This document shows positions 53,561 through 61,142 of a DNA stretch of 64,000 bases, one piece after another. This DNA comes from CAIZGX01 sp044354975. Lineage in GTDB: Bacteria > Bacteroidota > Bacteroidia > Flavobacteriales_D > Sanyastnellaceae. A program made the translations under genes and the position numbers. Where the stretch lies: NCBI GenBank assembly GCA_044354975.1, contig JBIKZA010000001.1, positions 1 to 64,000 of the forward strand, in the 5' to 3' direction. The notes beneath the pieces are model-generated. The model worked only from the letters and a program-made list of their open reading frames with translations. It did not search any database and was not told where the DNA came from. Numbering within the stretch: position 1 is the stretch's first letter; every line of letters starts with the position of its first letter.

Positions 53561-54247
53561 TTAAATTCTTTCGAGAAGTGCTTCGAAGATTTCTCTTCCG
53601 TCGGTGTTTTCCAATTCGAAATCGGCTGCACGCTCCGGGTGAGGCATCATTCCAAACACATTTTTACCTGCATTGCAAATACCCGCGATGTTGTTCAACG
53701 AGCCATTCGGATTGAAGTCTTCATTTACCACACCGTCTGCAGAGCAATAGCGGAATAACACTTGATCATTGTCTTCGATTTGCTTCAACACATCGGCTGG
53801 AGCAAAGAAGTTTCCTTCTCCGTGAGCAATTGGAATTTGAAATGCTTTTTCGCGATCCAATCCGGCGGTTAAAACCGCGCTGGTTGAAGCCGCTTTTAAG
53901 TGAACATTTTTACAAATAAATTTTCTAGTAGTGTTGTGCAACAAGGCTCCTGGAAGCAATTTCGCTTCCGTTAAAATTTGAAATCCGTTGCAAATTCCCA
54001 TCACATATCCACCGCGATTTGCGTGTGCTACTACTTCTTCCATAATTGGAGAAAAGCGCGCAATGGCTCCGCTGCGTAGGTAATCGCCGTAGCTGAATCC
54101 GCCAGGAACAAACACGAAATCGCAACCTTGAAGGTCGCGGTCTTTGTGCCAAAGTTTTACCACTTCTTGTCCCATGATGTGCGACATGGAATACACCAAA
54201 TCTTCATCACAATTGCTACCTGGAAAAACTACGACACCAAATTTCAT
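53561..54247 (-). CDS. purQ: Phosphoribosylformylglycinamidine synthase subunit PurQ
   Basis: A 228-residue class I glutamine amidotransferase from the ATG at 54247 (MKFGVVVFPGSNCDED). The nucleophile is Cys86 (YVMGICNGFQIL). The His-x-Glu partner is in FGMMPHPERAAD. It supplies ammonia to PurL for formylglycinamidine ribonucleotide synthesis. The longer open frame upstream (to 54319) lacks family similarity, and a perfect -7 box lies at 54263-54270. purL and purS are not adjacent. Confidence 0.94.
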   Translation of the reverse strand: MKFGVVVFPGSNCDEDLVYSMSHIMGQEVVKLWHKDRDLQGCDFVFVPGGFSYGDYLRSGAIARFSPIMEEVVAHANRGGYVMGICNGFQILTEAKLLPGALLHNTTRKFICKNVHLKAASTSAVLTAGLDREKAFQIPIAHGEGNFFAPADVLKQIEDNDQVLFRYCSADGVVNEDFNPNGSLNNIAGICNAGKNVFGMMPHPERAADFELENTDGREIFEALLERI

Positions 54248-54262
54248 AGAAGAGAATTTTTG

Positions 54263-54270
54263 CAAAAGTA
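54263..54270 (-). promoter_or_regulatory. -7 promoter box TACTTTTG for purQ
   Basis: Perfect TAnnTTTG element on the minus strand, 15 nt before the purQ ATG at 54247. Confidence 0.6.
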
Positions 54271-54281
54271 AGCTAAACTTT

Positions 54282-55286
54282 TCACCACTGAAACACAGGA
54301 ATGAGTTGTGTTTGTTCAATCAATATCCAAAGGCTTATAGCCACTGAGATGTAAAAGAATGCTGGAGCGAAAAGCGAGACGCGATAATTGGAATACCAGT
54401 AGGAAAGACATAAAATAAGTCCGAGTCCAACCCCTTCAATAATAAGCTGATTCAAGAATAGCCATCCAGCTGTTACCGAACCAAGCATGGCGAAGCACAT
54501 GAAGACAATGATCCATTTCGAGTTTCGGTTTTTGTTGGTGTTTCGGTCGCCGGAAGCAATAAGAGACAGCATAGAGAGCAGTAACGACAAGGCGCACAGG
54601 GCGTAGAATGATAATTTCGAGTAGGAATGAATCATCCAATTGTCTTGCGAATTCAGACTAATAATGCGCTTGAACAAATAGAAATTCCAATTATCCATAA
54701 ACAAATACTGCATGGAAAAGCAATACATGATAGGGAATACAAATCCAGCCAAGGGCATAATGTATTCTCTAAAATTATATCCTCTGGTGAAGATTACTGC
54801 AACAAGCAGCATCGGGAACAAAGTCAGATACAACGGGAAACAAAGCGCAGCTAATCCGAACCAAAATCCAGCACGGAAGTACGGGTCTAGCGCCGTTTTT
54901 TGTCGGTACACTTCCAACAAACGATTCGCTCCCATGGTTAAAAAAATCTGCGCGAAGAGAAAAGTAATGCTATGATTGAGAAGGAAAATAACAACGAAAA
55001 GATTCGAGAAAACAAGCGCTGGGACGTAGGTTGGACCGTTGTGTAGCTCGTGTCTGTTGTACACCCAATTGAATAATATGGCACCCAAGGTTATCACAAC
55101 CCACGCAATACCTGCACCCAGCCAAGGAGTGAGGACACATTCCAGATTAATAATATCGAAGGGAAACTGCTGCGGCACCTCAGGAATAACATATCCGCAA
55201 AGGCACGGCACGAAAACCAGAAGGTTTAGGAATGGCAATACAAACAGAAGGTAAGGTTGATTGCTTGAAAATTGCCGTAGGATCAT
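54282..55286 (-). CDS. Multi-pass membrane protein (DUF6427-like)
   Basis: A 334-residue inner-membrane protein with about nine to ten hydrophobic helices and short loops. The beginning (MILRQFSSNQPYLLFVLPFLNLLVF) and overall plan resemble the DUF6427 family of Flavobacteriales, of unknown function. No catalytic motif is visible. It is divergent from a small membrane protein gene at 55370, an arrangement I associate with the DUF6427-DUF6341 neighbourhood; this link is from memory and should be treated as tentative. Confidence 0.65.
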   Translation of the reverse strand: MILRQFSSNQPYLLFVLPFLNLLVFVPCLCGYVIPEVPQQFPFDIINLECVLTPWLGAGIAWVVITLGAILFNWVYNRHELHNGPTYVPALVFSNLFVVIFLLNHSITFLFAQIFLTMGANRLLEVYRQKTALDPYFRAGFWFGLAALCFPLYLTLFPMLLVAVIFTRGYNFREYIMPLAGFVFPIMYCFSMQYLFMDNWNFYLFKRIISLNSQDNWMIHSYSKLSFYALCALSLLLSMLSLIASGDRNTNKNRNSKWIIVFMCFAMLGSVTAGWLFLNQLIIEGVGLGLILCLSYWYSNYRVSLFAPAFFYISVAISLWILIEQTQLIPVFQW

Positions 55287-55369
55287 GGATTTGTTATTGC
55301 AGCAAAATTGAGGCGAAATGTTCCATATTCAAAAGGATTGCTTAAATTCGCCATGAAAATAATTCAATC

Positions 55370-55558
55370 ATGAACTTACAAACTATCCTTGCACCAATCG
55401 TAGACATTTCACAATGGTTCTTCCGTAACGTTATGGAGCCACTTGGAAACACCTTCAGTATCATTTGTATTTGCGGTGCGTTCTTCGGAATTTACTTGTG
55501 GATTAGCATGCAGAAGCGTTTCACAGCCGAAGCAAAAAAGAACGGTACAATAATCTAA
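55370..55558 (+). CDS. Small single-helix membrane protein
   Basis: A 62-residue protein with an amphipathic start (MNLQTILAPIVDISQWFFRNVMEP), one membrane helix (FSIICICGAFFGIYLWISM) and a basic tail. It resembles the DUF6341 type of small flavobacterial membrane proteins, with low certainty. A promoter-like TAAATTCG lies about 30 nt upstream. A terminator hairpin follows shortly after, at 55593. Confidence 0.65.
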   Translation: MNLQTILAPIVDISQWFFRNVMEPLGNTFSIICICGAFFGIYLWISMQKRFTAEAKKNGTII

Positions 55559-55564
55559 GAAATA

Positions 55565-56572
55565 TTGGCTTCGGCCCACCTAAACATATTGAAACCCCGC
55601 TGGTTCGAGAATTTTCGAATCGTTGGGGTTTTTCTTTTTCTTTTTTTTCTAGTTGGAAGTGGATCGTTCGCGCAGTTGGAAAATCGTTTGGGTTATTTCG
55701 AATTGGATCAAACACTGCAGACTACCACGGGCGAATTATCTGGAACGCTTACGGTTCCCATCTTGAAGGGAACCTTTCCGGTTGCCTTGATCATAGCGGG
55801 TTCCGGACCTACAGACCGCAACGGGAACAACGCGCAAATGAAAAACAATTCATTGCTCCTTTTGGCGCATGAACTCGCTGCGCAAGGAATTGCATCGCTT
55901 CGTTACGACAAGCGGGGCATTGGGAAGAGTGCTTCAGCAATGATCTCCGAAGAACAATTGCGTTTCGAGAATTATGTGGAAGATGCGAAGGCTTGGTCTG
56001 CTCAATTGAAAACCGATCCTCGTTTTGGAAAGCTCATTGTTATTGGACACAGCGAAGGATCGCTTGTTGGAATACTGGCCTGCGAGCAAGCCGATGTTTT
56101 TGTTTCGCTAGCAGGCGCAGGAAGGTCCATTGATGTTATATTGAAGGAACAACTTGCTGTTCAGTTGAAAGGAAAGAAGAAACTTCTCCGCGCAGCGAAT
56201 GAGGGCCTTTCGAAGCTCAAAGAAGGCAAGTTGGTTGAAAACACACCGGCAGAGTTGTTTGGCTTGTTTAGCCCCTCTGTTCAGCCTTACATGATGTCTT
56301 GGATGAAATATGATCCGGCGGTTGAAATTTCGAAATTGAAAATTCCGATTGTCATTGTCCAAGGCACTACCGACCTTCAGGTTCAAGTGAAAGACGCTGA
56401 ATTGCTTCATGCCGCTTCCGTAGGTTCTCGATACATTTTAATTGAAGGCATGAATCACATTTTCAAAATGGCTCCTTCAGATCGAGAGAAAAATATTGAG
56501 ACGTATAGCAAGCCGGAATTACCAATTGTACAAGAATTGATTCGGGCAATATGTAATTCTGTTCAGGGCTGA
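55565..56572 (+). CDS. Exported alpha/beta hydrolase
   Basis: About 335 residues from TTG at 55565, or 327 from TTG at 55589; no ATG is available before the fold begins. A signal peptide is present (core FLFLFFLVGSG, cleavage near SFAQ). The alpha/beta-hydrolase fold has LIIAGSGPTDRNGNN (oxyanion region), YDKRGIGKS, the nucleophile motif GHSEGS, and late Asp and His in QGTTDLQV and GMNHIFK. It is likely a periplasmic esterase or acyl hydrolase of the YqiA/DUF3887-linked kind. The 5' end contains a terminator-like hairpin whose T-run encodes the signal-peptide core. Confidence 0.82.
   Translation: MASAHLNILKPRWFENFRIVGVFLFLFFLVGSGSFAQLENRLGYFELDQTLQTTTGELSGTLTVPILKGTFPVALIIAGSGPTDRNGNNAQMKNNSLLLLAHELAAQGIASLRYDKRGIGKSASAMISEEQLRFENYVEDAKAWSAQLKTDPRFGKLIVIGHSEGSLVGILACEQADVFVSLAGAGRSIDVILKEQLAVQLKGKKKLLRAANEGLSKLKEGKLVENTPAELFGLFSPSVQPYMMSWMKYDPAVEISKLKIPIVIVQGTTDLQVQVKDAELLHAASVGSRYILIEGMNHIFKMAPSDREKNIETYSKPELPIVQELIRAICNSVQG
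55593..55640 (+). terminator. Terminator-like hairpin inside the 5' end of the hydrolase gene
   Basis: AACCCC (55593-55598) pairs with GGGGTT (55625-55630), with an inner TTCGA/TCGAA stem, and is followed by a long T-rich run. It fits termination after the 62-residue protein gene. Confidence 0.6.
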
Positions 56573-56584
56573 ATGAAAAAACAC

Positions 56585-58408
56585 TTATTTATCGGAAATT
56601 TTTACAATACGCCTGGGGTTTGAATTTGAGACGATTGAGAAAAAATAAACACCATCAGTCAGGTTTTGCAATTCAAATGTGTTGCTAAGCGTTTGAATAA
56701 CTCCAGACTTAACGGCTCTTCCCGCGGAGTCGCGAATGAAAAAAGACTTGCCTAGGTCACCCATTGTGACATTAACAGCTAGATTATCATTGAACGGATT
56801 AGGGTACAAGGAGAAGGTGGCTGAGGGGTCGTCTTCAATTTCGATTGTGCTCGTTAGCGTCAAGGTTGTTATGAGATTGCAACCGTCGGCGCTCTTTTCG
56901 GTGAACGTATAAATTCCCGGAGACAAAAGGGTGTCTCCATTAAATATATATGGGAATACAGCGGTTGAAACATTTACACTTGTTGAAGAGCTGAAATTGA
57001 GGGTCAAATCAAGATGAATTACAGAGTCGCAACCTAAATTATTTGTGGTAACAAATACAGCGGTGTTGTTAGATGTGATGTAGGTGACCCCATCTATCCA
57101 CGTATAACTGTCGCAAGCAGAGAGACTGTCTATACTTGTTTGGGGAAGTATGACGGTAAGATAAAGCGTGTCAACAACGTTAAGCGGCGTTGTATATGTG
57201 TACACTCCAGAACTTTGGTAATTCTGCCCATTCCACAAATAAGGAAGTGTATTAGAGCAAATTGAATCATAGGTTGTTAATGGGAGACCCGAACAATTAA
57301 CTAGGTTAAGTATGTTTGAATTTAGCAAAAGTCCATTACCGAGGTTCCCCGCCCCATTAGCCCCGCATGCCCAAATGCTATTATCGTTTTTTAAAGTAAC
57401 CGAACGTAAAAAACTGGCACTAATAGAAGTCCATAAACTACCGACCCCGAGACTAACGGGGATGTTAGAATCTGTGTTCGTTCCGTTTCCGAGCTCACCC
57501 GCTGGGTTTCTGCCCCAAGACCACATACTACCGTCGTTTCTCAACCCAAGAGAATGCTGATAACCGGCACTTATTTTAGACCAATTCGATACCCCGGGAA
57601 TTTGAACAGGGATAAAACTGTCCGTGTTGGTACCGTCACCAAACTGCCCATACAGATTACTTCCCCATGCCCACAATGTCCCGTCGTTTTTGACAGCCAT
57701 ACAATGAAACACCCCAGAGGCAATGTCGGTCCAGACACCTGACAAGATTTGAGTTGGAGTATTAACAGGTCCAAAAAAGATCGGAGAAATAGCTTGCTGA
57801 CCCTCCAAATTTATACCCCAAGACCAAACGGACCCATCATTTTTTATAGCAAGAGAATGGTAACCCCCTCCGTTGATTTTAAACCAATCTACGGCATTGC
57901 CTATTTGCGTCGGGATTGTTTTCGTTATGAAGGTGCCGTCTCCTAATTCTCCACTTAAGTTATTGCCCCATGCCCACAATTCGTTATTTACCGTGAGAGC
58001 CAAACTATGATATAATCCAGGGCTTGCATTTAACCAATTTGTTGCTGATCCTATTTGAACAGGAATGTTTTTATTGATCAACGTCCCATCACCAAGCTGT
58101 CCCGAGGTGTTTTGACCCCATGCCCAAAGCGTTCCGTCAGTTTTAATAGCAACGGAGTGATGATAGCCAGCACTTATGCTAGCCCAATTGTTTCCAACAC
58201 CAATTTGAATAGGGGTATACTTGTCGATCAATGTTCCATCGCCCAATTGCCCGTATTGATTACTTCCCCATGCCCACAATGTCCCATCATTTTTTATAGC
58301 CAATGAGAAAAAACCACCAGAGGTCAGACTTTGCCAACATTGGCAATTCCCGGTTAAAGGAAGTGTTAAGCCGCAAATTAAGAGCAGCGAAAAAACAAAT
58401 TTACCCAT
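56585..58408 (-). CDS. RCC1-repeat protein with T9SS sorting domain
   Basis: A 607-residue secreted protein with a signal peptide (1-22, ending TGNCQ). About seven RCC1-type blades (roughly 25-370) recur as SLAIKNDGTLWAWGSNxxGQLGDGT and form a beta-propeller. A Gly/Thr-rich region follows (about 375-525), and the C-terminus (SLYPNPFNDNLAVNVT and onward) is a type A T9SS sorting domain. Likely a surface-exposed binding protein; no catalytic site is seen. The near-identical blades explain the repetitive DNA in this stretch. Confidence 0.88.
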   Translation of the reverse strand: MGKFVFSLLLICGLTLPLTGNCQCWQSLTSGGFFSLAIKNDGTLWAWGSNQYGQLGDGTLIDKYTPIQIGVGNNWASISAGYHHSVAIKTDGTLWAWGQNTSGQLGDGTLINKNIPVQIGSATNWLNASPGLYHSLALTVNNELWAWGNNLSGELGDGTFITKTIPTQIGNAVDWFKINGGGYHSLAIKNDGSVWSWGINLEGQQAISPIFFGPVNTPTQILSGVWTDIASGVFHCMAVKNDGTLWAWGSNLYGQFGDGTNTDSFIPVQIPGVSNWSKISAGYQHSLGLRNDGSMWSWGRNPAGELGNGTNTDSNIPVSLGVGSLWTSISASFLRSVTLKNDNSIWACGANGAGNLGNGLLLNSNILNLVNCSGLPLTTYDSICSNTLPYLWNGQNYQSSGVYTYTTPLNVVDTLYLTVILPQTSIDSLSACDSYTWIDGVTYITSNNTAVFVTTNNLGCDSVIHLDLTLNFSSSTSVNVSTAVFPYIFNGDTLLSPGIYTFTEKSADGCNLITTLTLTSTIEIEDDPSATFSLYPNPFNDNLAVNVTMGDLGKSFFIRDSAGRAVKSGVIQTLSNTFELQNLTDGVYFFSIVSNSNPRRIVKISDK

Positions 58409-58417
58409 GAGACTAAG

Positions 58418-58891
58418 TTATGAAATCTTTCTTTCGTTGGGAGACATTTTCTCCAACCCCTGAAAGAAATTGCGAATCACCTGATTGTTGCATTCGACAT
58501 ACTGTCGTTGCGTGGGGCTGCGAAAGAAAGCACTGAGTTCGTGCTTGCTCATTTTCATTTCGGCAAGCGACAAGATTTGAATAATATCCTCGTCAATTAA
58601 ATTCAGCGCTATGCGCATCTTTCGGAAGATGAGATTATTCGTCAAGCGTTTCTCTGGAACCGGCAACGGACCGTCTTTTCGTCCGCGTTTATGAATGATA
58701 AATCCGTTTAGAAAAATGGAAAGCATCTCATCATTAATATCGAGATACTCTTCGTGATCTTCTTTCTTCAACCAATCACTCACATCGGATCGAGTAACCA
58801 TAACATCTGTCAAAGCGAAAATGTCTATCATCTGCTGATCAGAGAAGTCATAAATAAATCGAATGCGACGGAAGATGCTGTTGTTGGTCAT
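58418..58891 (-). CDS. DUF1456/YehS family protein
   Basis: A 157-residue soluble protein made of two homologous halves: TNNSIFRRIRFIYDFSDQQMIDIFALTDV (1-75) and TNNLIFRKMRIALNLIDEDIIQILSLAEM (84-150). Each is followed by a WLKKEDHEEYLDINDEML- or FFRSPTQRQYVECNNQVI-type segment. This internal duplication is the hallmark of DUF1456 (E. coli YehS), whose function is unknown. It lies 9 nt upstream of the RCC1 gene on the same strand. Confidence 0.88.
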   Translation of the reverse strand: MTNNSIFRRIRFIYDFSDQQMIDIFALTDVMVTRSDVSDWLKKEDHEEYLDINDEMLSIFLNGFIIHKRGRKDGPLPVPEKRLTNNLIFRKMRIALNLIDEDIIQILSLAEMKMSKHELSAFFRSPTQRQYVECNNQVIRNFFQGLEKMSPNERKIS

Positions 58892-58924
58892 GAGGTTAAT
58901 TATTGTTCTGCGAACTTACAAACA

Positions 58925-59032
58925 GAATGCGTTGCGAAGGCGAATGGCTTTGCGAAGGCAACAAGCATTGCGAGGGTGAATTCTTCACGAGGGTCCTTCG
59001 GACGAGGGTTGCAAGCAACGAGGGTCTTCGAC
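58925..59032 (+). repeat. Micro-hairpin array at 58.9 kb (linkers GAAGGC... and GAGG)
   Basis: Hairpins GC-GTT-GC, GC-TTT-GC and GC-ATT-GC, then GTGAA-TTC-TTCAC, GTCC-TTC-GGAC, GTTG-CAAG-CAAC and GTC-TTC-GAC. The first are joined by longer GAAGGC-type linkers and the last four by GAGG. It lies between the 5' end of the DUF1456 gene and the small gene at 59085; no plus-strand gene precedes it. Confidence 0.8.
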
Positions 59033-59038
59033 TTTCGC

Positions 59039-59089
59039 AATTACGCATCCCGATAGCTATCGGGAGGAATAAAGCCGAAGGTTTTCAAT
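59039..59089. repeat. Dispersed palindromic repeat, copy 1
   Basis: Contains the perfect palindrome CCCGATAGCTATCGGG (59049-59064) followed by GGAATAAAGCCGAAGG and TTTTC. A near-identical copy lies at 59296-59346. Read on the minus strand it looks like a double terminator for the small gene ending at 59085. Confidence 0.75.
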
Positions 59090-59240
59090 CAGGGAGTCTG
59101 TCGTATTCTTCTAAAATTTCTCTACTTGACTCGGATACCAACTGCGATTCATTCACCAATTGATTTCGCAAGCTATCTCGATTGCGATTCTCTTTTTCCA
59201 AAAAAACGTGGTTGTTAAGTTTTCGAGAACGATTTTTCAT
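59085..59240 (-). CDS. Small hypothetical protein, 51 residues
   Basis: ATG at 59240, stop at 59085: a polar, highly charged peptide beginning MKNRSRKLNNHVFLEKENRN and ending EILEEYDRLPD, likely one amphipathic helix. Support comes from a perfect -7 box (59245-59252) 4 nt before the ATG and a terminator-like repeat at its end. No family recognised; it may be a small regulator or antitoxin-like protein. It is divergent from the DUF6934-like gene at 59443. Confidence 0.45.
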   Translation of the reverse strand: MKNRSRKLNNHVFLEKENRNRDSLRNQLVNESQLVSESSREILEEYDRLPD

Positions 59241-59244
59241 GGAA

Positions 59245-59252
59245 CAAAAATA
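59245..59252 (-). promoter_or_regulatory. -7 promoter box TATTTTTG for the 51-residue protein gene
   Basis: Perfect TAnnTTTG element on the minus strand, ending 4 nt before the ATG at 59240. Confidence 0.55.
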
Positions 59253-59295
59253 AGATTTGCTAGTGAACTTTGTTATTGGATAATCATAAAATAGG

Positions 59296-59346
59296 AATTA
59301 CGAATCCCGATAGCCATCGGGAGGAATAAAGCCGGAGGTTTTCAAA
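59296..59346. repeat. Dispersed palindromic repeat, copy 2
   Basis: Same element as at 59039, with CCCGATAGCCATCGGG as a near-perfect palindrome followed by GGAATAAAGCCGGAGG and TTTTC. The rest of 59241-59442 holds only the promoter boxes and a small AACGC/GCGTT stem near 59391. Confidence 0.75.
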
Positions 59347-59442
59347 GTTATGCGTAATAATCTCAACAATAACAGTCATTACAGAAGATTCAACGCATAA
59401 GCGTTTCTTGACTTCCTCAAGACTTATTCTTCTTTTTGCTGG

Positions 59443-59880
59443 ATGGAAGGAAAAGAAATTTACCATTTTTGGTATTTTGATGATAGGTACTTTATTAATT
59501 GCCCAACGAAATCAGGTTGGATAATTAAAAGTATTTTATTCAATAAGCTTGACGAAGAGTGTTTATTCAATTTAGCTCTTTTTGATTATTTACCCGAAGA
59601 AAAAACATGGTCCGACACCAATAGAAGTCAACCGAATAAACTTACAATGCTGTTTTTTACGATTAGTGAAATTGTTTTAGATTTTTTGAATAATCACCCC
59701 GAAGCTGTAGTTTCTTTTCAAGGTAATACTCAGAGTAAATCAAGACTTTACAGCATTTTCATTTCTCATCACTTAGATTTCATTGCTGATAAGTTTCAGG
59801 TGCTTGGTGAAACTGAGAATGAAATTGAAAGGTTTCAAGCCAATAAAAAGTATTTAACAATATTCATTCTGAGGAAATAA
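59443..59880 (+). CDS. DUF6934-like protein
   Basis: A 145-residue soluble protein. Motifs such as LFNLALFDYLPEEKTWSDT, ISEIVLDFLNNHPEAVVSFQGNTQSKSRLYSIFISHH and the final FQANKKYLTIFILRK match the DUF6934 family of Bacteroidota as I remember it. Its function is unknown. A 54-residue protein gene follows 17 nt downstream, and this two-gene arrangement recalls toxin-antitoxin or small accessory modules, but there is no direct evidence for that. It lies in a repeat-rich, accessory-looking patch. Confidence 0.65.
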   Translation: MEGKEIYHFWYFDDRYFINCPTKSGWIIKSILFNKLDEECLFNLALFDYLPEEKTWSDTNRSQPNKLTMLFFTISEIVLDFLNNHPEAVVSFQGNTQSKSRLYSIFISHHLDFIADKFQVLGETENEIERFQANKKYLTIFILRK

Positions 59881-59897
59881 ATCAATAAATTAGACTA

Positions 59898-60062
59898 ATG
59901 GAAAAAACGTCATTACAAAATAGCACCCCAATCCCTGCAGAGGTTATTTCAACGCCTATTCCCACTTCCGAAAAATTTCAGGAAGCGAAAAAAAGATTGC
60001 CAGAAACACTGGCAAAACTTAAAGCTTTTAATGAAAAGCAAAAGCTTGAGCAGAAGAGTTAG
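59898..60062 (+). CDS. Small hypothetical protein, 54 residues, downstream of the DUF6934-like gene
   Basis: ATG at 59898 and TAG at 60060-60062. The N-terminal half is Pro/Thr/Ser-rich (STPIPAEVISTPIPTSEKF); the C-terminal half is a likely basic helix (FQEAKKRLPETLAKLKAFNE). It is 17 nt after the DUF6934-like gene and probably co-transcribed. A micro-hairpin array begins inside its stop codon, as it does after rodA and ddl, which supports a real gene end here. Family unknown. Confidence 0.6.
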   Translation: MEKTSLQNSTPIPAEVISTPIPTSEKFQEAKKRLPETLAKLKAFNEKQKLEQKS

Positions 60063-60153
60063 AATGTCTTCGACGAATGTGCAAGCACGAATGTTGCAGG
60101 GCAACGAATGTTCTCTGAACGAATGCCTGCGGCGAATGTCTTCGACTGTCATT
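60062..60153 (+). repeat. Micro-hairpin array at 60.1 kb (linker GAAT, six perfect hairpins)
   Basis: The clearest array: GAAT alternates with GTC-TTC-GAC, GTG-CAAG-CAC, GTTGC-AGG-GCAAC, GTTC-TCT-GAAC, GCC-TGC-GGC and GTC-TTC-GAC, starting in the stop codon at 60060-60062 and ending with an inverted ATTC. Every unit has different arms or loop, yet all are perfectly complementary. Confidence 0.88.
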
Positions 60154-60168
60154 CAACAACGCAGTTCT

Positions 60169-60254
60169 AATTACGAAGTAGGAATTATGAAATAGGAATT
60201 ACTTAGTTCCAATTACGCAGTAGGAATAAAACCGAAGGTTTTCCAATAACGCAG
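60169..60254. repeat. Dispersed AATTACG...GGAAT repeat copies beside rlmF
   Basis: Copies related to the elements at 59039 and 59296: AATTACGAAGTAGGAAT (60169-60185) and AATTACGCAGTAGGAATAAA followed by CCGAAGGTTTTC (to about 60243). On the minus strand, just after the rlmF stop, the AAAACC-TTC-GGTTTT hairpin resembles a terminator. Confidence 0.6.
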
Positions 60255-61142
60255 TTAATACTTCCAAGCAACCACTCGACTCGATTTATTTCCGATGTTC
60301 ATCGGAAGAATCCGCATATCGCGGGCATCGACGTATTCGAGTTTGAGTTGAATTTTTTTGAGTGTGCTTTCTTTTGAAACGAGTGTGCTGAACCACTCGA
60401 CTTGATTTGCATAGACTGCGCTTTGAAGAATCATTTTTTCAATGAAGGTTTCTTCTCCGCCTTCGCACCAGAGCTCGGTTCCTTGTCCACCGAAATTCAA
60501 TTGCACTTTCGCGTTTCGTGAATTTTTCAGGTTTCTGTTTTTTCGAAGGTTTCCTTGCTGCGCTTCCTGAAGTGAAGCGTGGAAGGGAGGATTGCAAACG
60601 GTTAGCTGGAATTTTTCTTCGGGAAGAATAATTCCGTGAAAGATATCGTGCGCATTTTTTTGATGACGCAATTCTATTTTATGTTGAAGGGAATCGTTCT
60701 CGTCGACAATTTTTTGTGAAGCCGCAATGGCTTTTTCATCGATGTCTGAACCCACGAAATTCCAGTTGTATTCGTGAACGCCAATGATGGGGTAAATGCA
60801 GTTCGCGCCCACACCCACATCGAGCACACGAATGTTGTTTCCTAATTTTTTATCTTGAAGGAAATTCGGATTGTTCTTGTAGAGCAGATCGGCTATTTGG
60901 TGCAGATACTCAGCTCTTCCCGGGATGGGAGGACACAAATAATTTTCGGGAATATCCCAATTCGCCACTCCGTAATTTTTCTTCAGCAACGCCTTATTCA
61001 GCAGCTTCACGGCCTCCGCATTGAAGAAATCGATGCTCTCATTTCCGTATGCATTCATTTTCACAAACGCCCCTAACTCGGGAATGGCTTGAATGAGTTC
61101 TGGGAAGTTGTATTTGTCGTTATGTTGATTTCTTGGATGCAT
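60255..61142 (-). CDS. rlmF: 23S rRNA (adenine1618-N6)-methyltransferase RlmF
   Basis: A 295-residue SAM-dependent methyltransferase. MHPRNQHNDKYNFPELIQAIPEL is the characteristic start, followed by RAEYLHQIADLL, the SAM-binding VLDVGVGANCIYPIIGVHEYNW and the catalytic NPPFHASLQEA (N6-adenine NPPF motif). It modifies A1618 in 23S rRNA. Upstream, a perfect -7 box (61289-61296) and a small ORF (61120-61272) precede it. Confidence 0.93.
   Translation of the reverse strand: MHPRNQHNDKYNFPELIQAIPELGAFVKMNAYGNESIDFFNAEAVKLLNKALLKKNYGVANWDIPENYLCPPIPGRAEYLHQIADLLYKNNPNFLQDKKLGNNIRVLDVGVGANCIYPIIGVHEYNWNFVGSDIDEKAIAASQKIVDENDSLQHKIELRHQKNAHDIFHGIILPEEKFQLTVCNPPFHASLQEAQQGNLRKNRNLKNSRNAKVQLNFGGQGTELWCEGGEETFIEKMILQSAVYANQVEWFSTLVSKESTLKKIQLKLEYVDARDMRILPMNIGNKSSRVVAWKY

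Noticed and set aside
57312..58306. Plus-strand open frames over the RCC1 gene
   Set aside because: They are shadows of the near-identical RCC1 blades on the minus strand.
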